Below are positions 58,560-64,000 of a stretch of 64,000 nucleotides of DNA, one piece after another. Source of the stretch: Alviniconcha marisindica (taxonomy: Eukaryota > Mollusca > Gastropoda > Provannidae); the NCBI GenBank assembly GCA_018857735.1, contig JABMCL010000191.1:110001-174000 (forward strand), read 5' to 3'. A program made the position numbers and the translations under genes. How positions within the stretch are numbered: position 1 is the first letter of the stretch; each line of letters opens with the position of its first letter. Under the pieces are notes generated by a model, which did no database searches, was not told where the DNA came from, and saw only the letters and a program-made list of their open reading frames with translations.

Positions 58560-59290
58560 AAGACTGAAAAACAGGAAATCGAAATCGTCAGTAGTTATAT
58601 ATATAGGCTACCAAGAACAATATATGTTTATGGCTGGGCCTTTGGGTCTTAAAGGACAAGTCCAAAGTTGGGGGTGATTTTTGACACGATTTCCGTTAAA
58701 GTTTGCAGAGAACAATGATGTAGGTGAAATTGTGATCTGAGGGTTATAAATGCACGAAAACAGGCATTTTCTGTCGTACCGAAAGCGTCGCCATGACGCT
58801 GAAAATCATGGGCACTACGTAACTCTGGGGAGTCGCTGCAAAATGGCTAGTAATCGACTTGGAAACAAGTCCAGTTTGAATCTCCAAGGATGAAGCTCCG
58901 ACGCCATTGTCAATAGTTGGGCCTTTGTTTATTTCCTCCTTGTTATTCCATCTTTCTCGAGCCTTGTTATGCGCGTGGCGTTTCAGTCTTTTTCGTTCTG
59001 TTTAGCTTTCACAACAGGCTAGACCTCATCAGGGAGCCTGCCTTTTATTGGGTGTTTTATTTTATTTTTCCAATTTATCCTTGTTTGTTTCATAATATGT
59101 AAAAACGAAAAAGTTTTGTTCGTTCTAGTTCAATAGACTAGCGATTTCGTGGCCTCCCTGGGTTAGGGTTTGGGGTTGGGCTAGTTACCGGTTTTTGCCA
59201 TTCACTGTTTTTTCTCTTGGCTTGCCCTTTTGTTTCTCGGGTTCATTTACGATGTACGAGTGAGGGGGGTAGTCTCGATGTTTAACGAGA
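58560..59290. other. Intergenic stretch without recognisable gene
   Basis: It opens with TTAAAGGACAAGTCCAAAG, a sequence that looks like a transposon terminus, but I find no matching inverted partner. No exon-like frame. Confidence 0.35.
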
Positions 59291-59339
59291 CCTCTCATTC
59301 TTTCTTCTGGTGGTGCCAGCGTGGTGTTAAGCTTACTGT

Positions 59340-59420
59340 TATGTATTGTCTCCCTCCTCCCTCATCTCCTGGGATCTCGGTCCCAGTCAGTACTTCATCG
59401 GAGACAACTCGACGTTAAGC
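59340..59420. repeat. Dispersed family copy shared with 63540-63615 (inverted) and 33590-33665
   Basis: CTCCCTCATCTCCTGGGATC, TCGGTCCCAGTCAGTAC, then TCGGAGACAACTCG matches the minus strand of 63540-63615 with few changes. Confidence 0.65.
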
Positions 59421-59619
59421 AAATTGAACCAGCCAACCAAATGAGCCTTTCTGGGGGCGAAAGCAAAACGTTCGTCGTGTTGAGATTCGTATTAGTGATA
59501 TAGAAATCTTCATAGCGACCAACCCCGTCGCTGAAACACCCGAAGATGAAGTGCAGAGCTCTGCCAACATGATAACAATTATACAAAATTTATAGACTTC
59601 ACTTGCGTATATGTATGGC

Positions 59620-59705
59620 TACAAACACACACACGCACGCACGCACACAACTTGAGCCAGCACACACGCGCGCACACACACACATAAACGCGCGCGCGCG
59701 CTCGT
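59620..59705. repeat. Compound CA/CG microsatellite
   Basis: CACACACGCACGCACG and CGCGCGCGCG runs, with potential for left-handed DNA. Confidence 0.85.
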
Positions 59706-60264
59706 CGGGACACACACATACAAGTGTGGAGAAACAGTAGTGGAACACATTGCCTTCTCGCTTTCGTCTTGCGGGTGACTGACGGAACAAAAACAAAAGT
59801 CAAATTACAAACTAACCTTCTCGCCCAACGTTAAACAAACTTCGGAAGGAACGCTAACAAACAACAAAACAAACCACGAACATGCAAGGCTTACCTGCAG
59901 TAATTAGGGCCGTAATTCAAATTGCCTGTGTCTACAGAGGACGAATACATATCCTTGATTGTTGTATGATGAAAGCGCTGATTTGAATTTGGCTGAGGCA
60001 GTATCAGGAATGGTTTGGTCAACAGCCCAGAAAGTAGCCTACGCGTGCGCGTTATTCACGCTTAAGAGACAAATATACGCTAATGCCAAGCCAATCTGCC
60101 GAGTTTGTTCCCTAACCAAAAAAACTAAACAAAAACAGTTGATGTCAAAAGAGAAGGTCCAAGACTAATATATGTTATATCGACAAAGGTGGGATTTGAC
60201 ATAACCAATACATGGCCGGCTGAGCTAAATCCAGACCAGTGTTCCGTATCTTACTCAAGCCGTA

Positions 60265-60925
60265 AGACACGTGTGTTCGCGGTCATTCAGTTTGCTGGCG
60301 TAAAGGTAGTATCGGACGTTCGTGATCATTTATCAACACACAAGGGAGTTAATTAGCGCTCAAAATACGTAACACAAGTACAACAACAAAGACCATGAGG
60401 CTGTACCTCTGGTGGAGTTTATGTACCTGTAATTACCTTGTCTTTACCCGCATGCCAGGTGAGAGTTACCGCAGGCGATTCAGGATTTGGTTTTTGTACT
60501 TGTGTTACGTATTTCGAGCGCTAATTAACTCCCTTGTGTGTTGATTCTGCACGATCGCTCTGGACAGCGTTCTGTTTCAGATTCGTGGTCATTTAGATTG
60601 CTGGCGTTAAGGTAGTATCGCGCGTTCGTGGTCATTTAGTTTGCTGGTACACTGTGTTTTCTTTTAGACAAGGTAAATCTTGTACGTTCGGATCTGTTAA
60701 TTTCCTGGCGTTAAGGTAGTATCGTACGTTCGTGATCATTCACTTTGGTGGCATACCAAGTTTTCTTTTAGTCAAGGTGAGTCTCGTACATTCGGGTTCT
60801 CTCTTGTTCAAGGTAGGTCTCGTACGTTCGTGGTCTTTTAGTTTGCTCATATCAGGTTCTCTCGACTTGCTCAGGGAAAGTCTCCTACGTTCGTGGTCAT
60901 TTTGTTTTCCCGCATTCCAGGTTCT
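60265..60925. repeat. Degenerate tandem array, about 60-100-bp unit, interrupted by a palindromic element
   Basis: Recurrent TACGTTCGTGGTCATTTAG, TTTGCTGGCGTTAAGGTAG and TATCG(C/T)(A/G)CG blocks occur about seven times, with TTCTCTTTTAGTCAAGGT-type spacers. The element at 60332-60545 splits one unit. Confidence 0.8.
60332..60545. mobile_element. MITE-like element with 50-bp terminal inverted repeats
   Basis: The left arm 60332-60381 (starting ATCAACACACAAGGG, ending AACACAAGTAC) and the right arm 60496-60545 are inverted copies differing at one of 50 positions. They flank a 114-bp non-coding centre. There is no transposase frame. A simple target duplication is not visible beyond an ambiguous AT. 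Confidence 0.85.
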
Positions 60926-61249
60926 TTCTCGCTGAGTAACACTGACTGCTGCCGGCTCCTCGTTTTGGGTTCAGAAATTAAGATCCCCAACGTTGAGAAC
61001 AAAAACTTCCATCTCGGAAGCCCAGAGAAGGCCAAAATGCAGCAATGAGTGCTTCACCTGCCAGGAATCGATCTGCCTTCCTCGTTATTTTCTACTCTCC
61101 CGAGTCACTGAACTTGATCTGTTCCCGATCCCCTTTCAAACACGTGAGGAGTTCCCCAAGCCTCTACTTGCGATTGGATGAGTATCATTCAGAGTCGCCC
61201 TGCCATGACAGGTAAGAGGAGGAACGACCGCTCTGTGTGGTGGAGAGCT

Positions 61250-61460
61250 CAGGAGCTGTGTGAAAGTGGAGGTGGACGTCCTGGGCTCCCCGTCGCTAAT
61301 AGTCCTTATGGTCTCTGTAGACGTAAAGCAACACTAAACTTGGACTCTCTCTCTCTCTCTCTTGTCAGAGCTCAGGAGCTGTGTGAAAGTGGATGTGGAC
61401 GTCCTGGGCTCCCCGTCGCTAATAGTCCTTATGGTCTCTGTGGACGTAAAGCAACACTGA
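61250..61460. repeat. Duplicated fragment of the SINE-like family
   Basis: Two copies (61250-61332 and 61368-61452) read AGCTCAGGAGCTGTGTGAAAG, GACGTCCTGGGCTCCCCGTC, GACGTAAAGCAACACT, separated by a short CT run. They correspond to one end of the elements at 57898 and 54868. Confidence 0.8.
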
Positions 61461-61559
61461 ACTTCAAGATCTGTGTGGTGCTTTGTGCGCAGCCGGCTAA
61501 TGCGGACAGCGACTCGTGGCCTTCTCAAAATACCTTTGACTAACGGGGAGAAAAGATCA

Positions 61560-61845
61560 ACAAAATAAGCTCAAACAATTTGCTTTAAAATTGGCCAGTA
61601 TGATTTTATATTAAGTTTGGAAAACTAATTTCTTTTGTGGGACGTACTTTTGCTTTAAAATTCGTCATCAGGGTTTATATTAAATTTGGAAAGCTAGTTT
61701 CTTTTGTGGGACGTACCTTTGCTTTAAAATTCACCGTTGATTTTCTGTTAAATTTGGATAGCTAGTTTCGTTTGTGTGACGTACTTTTGCTTCCAAATTC
61801 GCCGTTGATTTTACATTAAATTTGGAAAGCTAGTTCTTTTCTGTG
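61560..61845. repeat. Minisatellite, about 66-bp unit, 4 copies
   Basis: TTTGCTTTAAAATT(C/G), GATTTTATATTAAATTTGGA, then AAGCTAGTTTCTTTTGTGGG and ACGTAC. Confidence 0.9.
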
Positions 61846-62034
61846 CGCGTCGTATCGACACGCGTAAGGTGTACGGTGTAAGGTGCGCTTGGGCTCGCAT
61901 AAGGTGTAAACGCCGTATAAATACTCGTTTACGTTACATTACTTTACATAGCCGCCGCGGTATGCGGCTAACAGACGTGCTGTGCCACTTGGTGTTTCGA
62001 GTCCCTGCTAATTATTACTCGTCAAATTCGTTTT

Positions 62035-62375
62035 ACGAAGTCAATTTGAAATCAAATCAGTCGGGTATTTTAAAACAAACCCCTTAATTTCAAGCTGTTG
62101 TTGTTGTTGTTGTTTGTTTGTTTGTTGTTTGGATCCCTTCTACTTGTTTGGTTTTAAAGTCAATTTGAAATCAAATCACTGGAACATTTTATTGTTGTTG
62201 TTTTTTGTTTTTGTTTTTTGTTTGCTTGCTTTCTTGTCGCTATTGTTGTTGTTGTTGTTTTTGTTTGGTTTGGTTGGTTGTTTTTGGCAGGGTATCCCCT
62301 CTGCCTCTTGGTTATGAAGTCAGTGTGAAATCAAATCATTAGGACATTTTAAGACAAACCCCTTAATTAATTTCA
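62035..62375. repeat. Three loose direct repeats with (GTT)n filler
   Basis: GAAGTCAATTTGAAATCAAA or a close variant, followed by CATTTTA and sometimes AACAAACCCCTTAATT, occurs at about 62036, 62157 and 62318, separated by GTT-rich low-complexity sequence. Confidence 0.75.
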
Positions 62376-62717
62376 AGTTTTGTTCTTATTGTTTTTGTGG
62401 GAGGTTTGTTGTAGTTTGTTTTTGTCTGTTTGTTATTTGTTGTTTTGCTTTTTATCACTTCTGCCTCTTTGGACAAAGCATACAGAGAGAAGGATAGTTC
62501 ATTTGAAAAAAATATTAAATTTTAAATTTTTGCTTGGACCACTTTTACCAGCTGTAAAGAATAGAAACAAAAACAAACCCCCAAAAACAAACGACATGTT
62601 TTGAGAACGATAGTTCCTTTAAGACCAGCACTCCGACATGAAGTAGTCTATCAGTGTCAGTGGGGACTGCAGAAACATTTATTGACAAATCACGGCCGTC
62701 ACAATGCGCTCTATTAC

Positions 62718-62798
62718 CTGCAGATCGATAGAAAGCACACTCTCCCGGGCGAACCTTTGAATGTGAGTTCACGTAGGTGTTGTCTGGGACCCACTCAG
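62718..62798 (-). other. Isolated exon candidate (81 nt)
   Basis: On the minus strand, TTTCCAG at 62799 precedes 81 bases ending CTGCAG|GTAATA. With two bases completing the first codon, the frame reads EWVPDNTYVNSHSKVRP, then GECAFYRSAG, which is protein-like and not repeat-derived. No partner exon is identified within the window. It may be chance. Confidence 0.22.
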
Positions 62799-63189
62799 CT
62801 GGAAACGATGAGGTTGTCCAGCAGTTGGCGAGTCCAAACAAACTGATCAGCGTGTTAGAGAGAGAAAAAGAAGATGGGCGAAAAAAGAAAGAACAAAAAG
62901 CAAACCGCAGTCAGAAATTAATCCACGTCTGAACGTGTGCTGGTGCCGAGTGGAGAAAGAAAAGAAAAAGTAGCCTACTTCCTGACGACGTCATTCTCCA
63001 CTTAGGCCTCTTTTTCAGTTAGCAGCGCACGAATCCTAGAGCATAACATGACTGAGACAGACAGACAGAGGGAGAGAAGAGAAAGTCAAGAGAGAGAGAG
63101 AATTATTACTCTAAAAACATACTCAACTTCTAAACTACCGCGTATTTTGCACCAAGAAGCACCCTTTTTAAAATAGAGAGAAGAAGGGG

Positions 63190-63375
63190 GGGGGGGGGGG
63201 GGGACATAAACATCTTGTTGCTGACAAACACATAAATTTAAAAGGTTCAAACGAACACTATTTATTAGGACAAAAACACAATCTGCAAATTTTCGGGGTA
63301 ATCCCCTTTGTCAAGCTACAAAACGACATTTAAACAACAGCTAAACGGTGAAAAACGATAAAAAATTAGATGAAA
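63190..63375 (-). repeat. Dispersed 'GGGGATTACCC' family copy (inverted) with poly(G)
   Basis: The reverse complement matches 26170-26305 (ACTATTTATTAGGAC, TTTTCGGGGTAATCCCC, AAACAACAGCTAAACGG). A poly(G) run of about 18 lies just upstream at about 63186-63203. Confidence 0.75.
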
Positions 63376-63489
63376 ACCTAAATCACTTATCTGTTTTTGG
63401 TTGAGCTTAATATCAGCCAAACGTTTGTAAAGAGGAACTGTTCCGGGTGCCGGCAGAAAACGAATATCATCTCTGTCTCGACGGTGGGT

Positions 63490-63715
63490 TGAGTACACTG
63501 CACGTGCTCTTCGTTCGTTACGCTTGTATGCTGGACACCGAGTTGTCTCCGGAGAGGTACTGGCGGGGACCGTCCGAGATCCCAGGAGATGTGGAGGGGG
63601 AGGAGGAAGAGGGGATGAACAACACCCAACTCTACACTGTTACCGCCGGGAGGATTTCTGCATTAAGATGATCAGCGATGAGAGCCATTTTAGTGTTTCA
63701 TTAACTGCGCCCTCG
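63490..63715. repeat. Dispersed composite repeat between two copies of the 'GGGGATTACCC' family
   Basis: 63540-63615 matches 59340-59420 inverted; 63640-63700 matches 24640-24700 (TGCATTAAGATG, GAGAGCCATTTTAGTG). Confidence 0.65.
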
Positions 63716-63860
63716 AAAGATTCAAAAGAACGCTTATTTATTATGACATAGACACACAATCTGCACATTTTCGGGGTAATCCCCTTCGTCAAGCGACAAA
63801 ACGACACTTAAACAACAGTTACACGGTTAAAACAATGAAAAATGAGACGAGAAAGGAAAT
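63715..63860 (-). repeat. Dispersed 'GGGGATTACCC' family copy (inverted, second)
   Basis: TTCAAAAGAACGCTTATTTA, TTTTCGGGGTAATCCCC and AAACAACAGTTACACGG repeat the copy 475 bp upstream, and both continue into a TTATCT...GGTTGAG tail. Confidence 0.75.
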
Positions 63861-64000
63861 AACTTATCTTCTGTTTGGTTGAGTTGTTGTTCTCTTGTCC
63901 AGTGCTTGGAAGAATGTTGGCATGACAGTGACGAGTAATAGGTGTGATGTAATGAATATTATGTGACGTAAAACTCCAATGGCACAGAAAAGTTTGTAAA

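Noticed and set aside
59160..59185. Telomere-like repeat (GGGTTAGGGTTTGGGG)
   Set aside because: It is only two or three imperfect units in one place, too short to be an interstitial telomere.
61930..62030. tRNA gene
   Set aside because: A B-box-like GTGTTTCGAGTCCCTG is present, but no four-arm fold with a proper A box and acceptor stem could be drawn. It may be a SINE head.

Overview
The window is nuclear DNA of a metazoan, most likely a lophotrochozoan and probably a gastropod mollusc (inference from protein resemblance and repeat style; the species cannot be named). Genes are split into short exons with GT-AG introns, and the introns are packed with minisatellites, (CT)n, (CA)n and homopolymer runs and short dispersed repeats. 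There is no bacterial or organellar signature.

Three spliced genes can be rebuilt exon by exon with consistent phase. (1) Positions 2-9728, plus strand: a TRAF-family signalling adaptor (RING, zinc fingers, coiled coil, TRAF-C/MATH) whose 5' end lies outside the window. (2) Positions 37006-30143, minus strand: a second, complete TRAF-family paralogue of 566 codons. It points tail-to-tail at the first across about 20 kb of repeat-rich intergenic DNA. (3) Positions 39658-48026, plus strand: a complete uridine-cytidine kinase of 283 codons, head-to-head with TRAF gene 2 across a 2.65 kb divergent spacer. A fourth, weaker candidate is a 92-codon single-exon gene on the minus strand at 55517-55795. 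An isolated possible exon lies at 62718-62798 (minus).

The rest is non-coding: 9729-30142 (between the TRAF genes), 48027-55516 and 55796-64000. These hold at least a dozen tandem arrays, a roughly 180-bp SINE-like family with an ATC-rich tail (three long copies plus fragments), a 214-bp palindromic MITE-like element inserted in a tandem array, a hAT-like inverted-repeat element, and two other dispersed families.

The most unusual feature is that many intronic minisatellites in the two TRAF genes are tandem copies of the edge of the neighbouring exon, including its splice site. I count six such cases: 3210-3800, 5990-6622, 8800-9050, 31395-31860, 32090-32540 and 37026-37411. In TRAF gene 2 this has produced two intact 42-nt, in-frame, splice-bounded potential micro-exons encoding two extra coiled-coil heptads.

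Functionally, the TRAFs would act as ubiquitin-ligase/scaffold proteins under TNF-receptor or Toll/IL-1-type receptors. The kinase belongs to pyrimidine salvage and is an unrelated neighbour. Its N-terminus suggests two products, one possibly mitochondrial.
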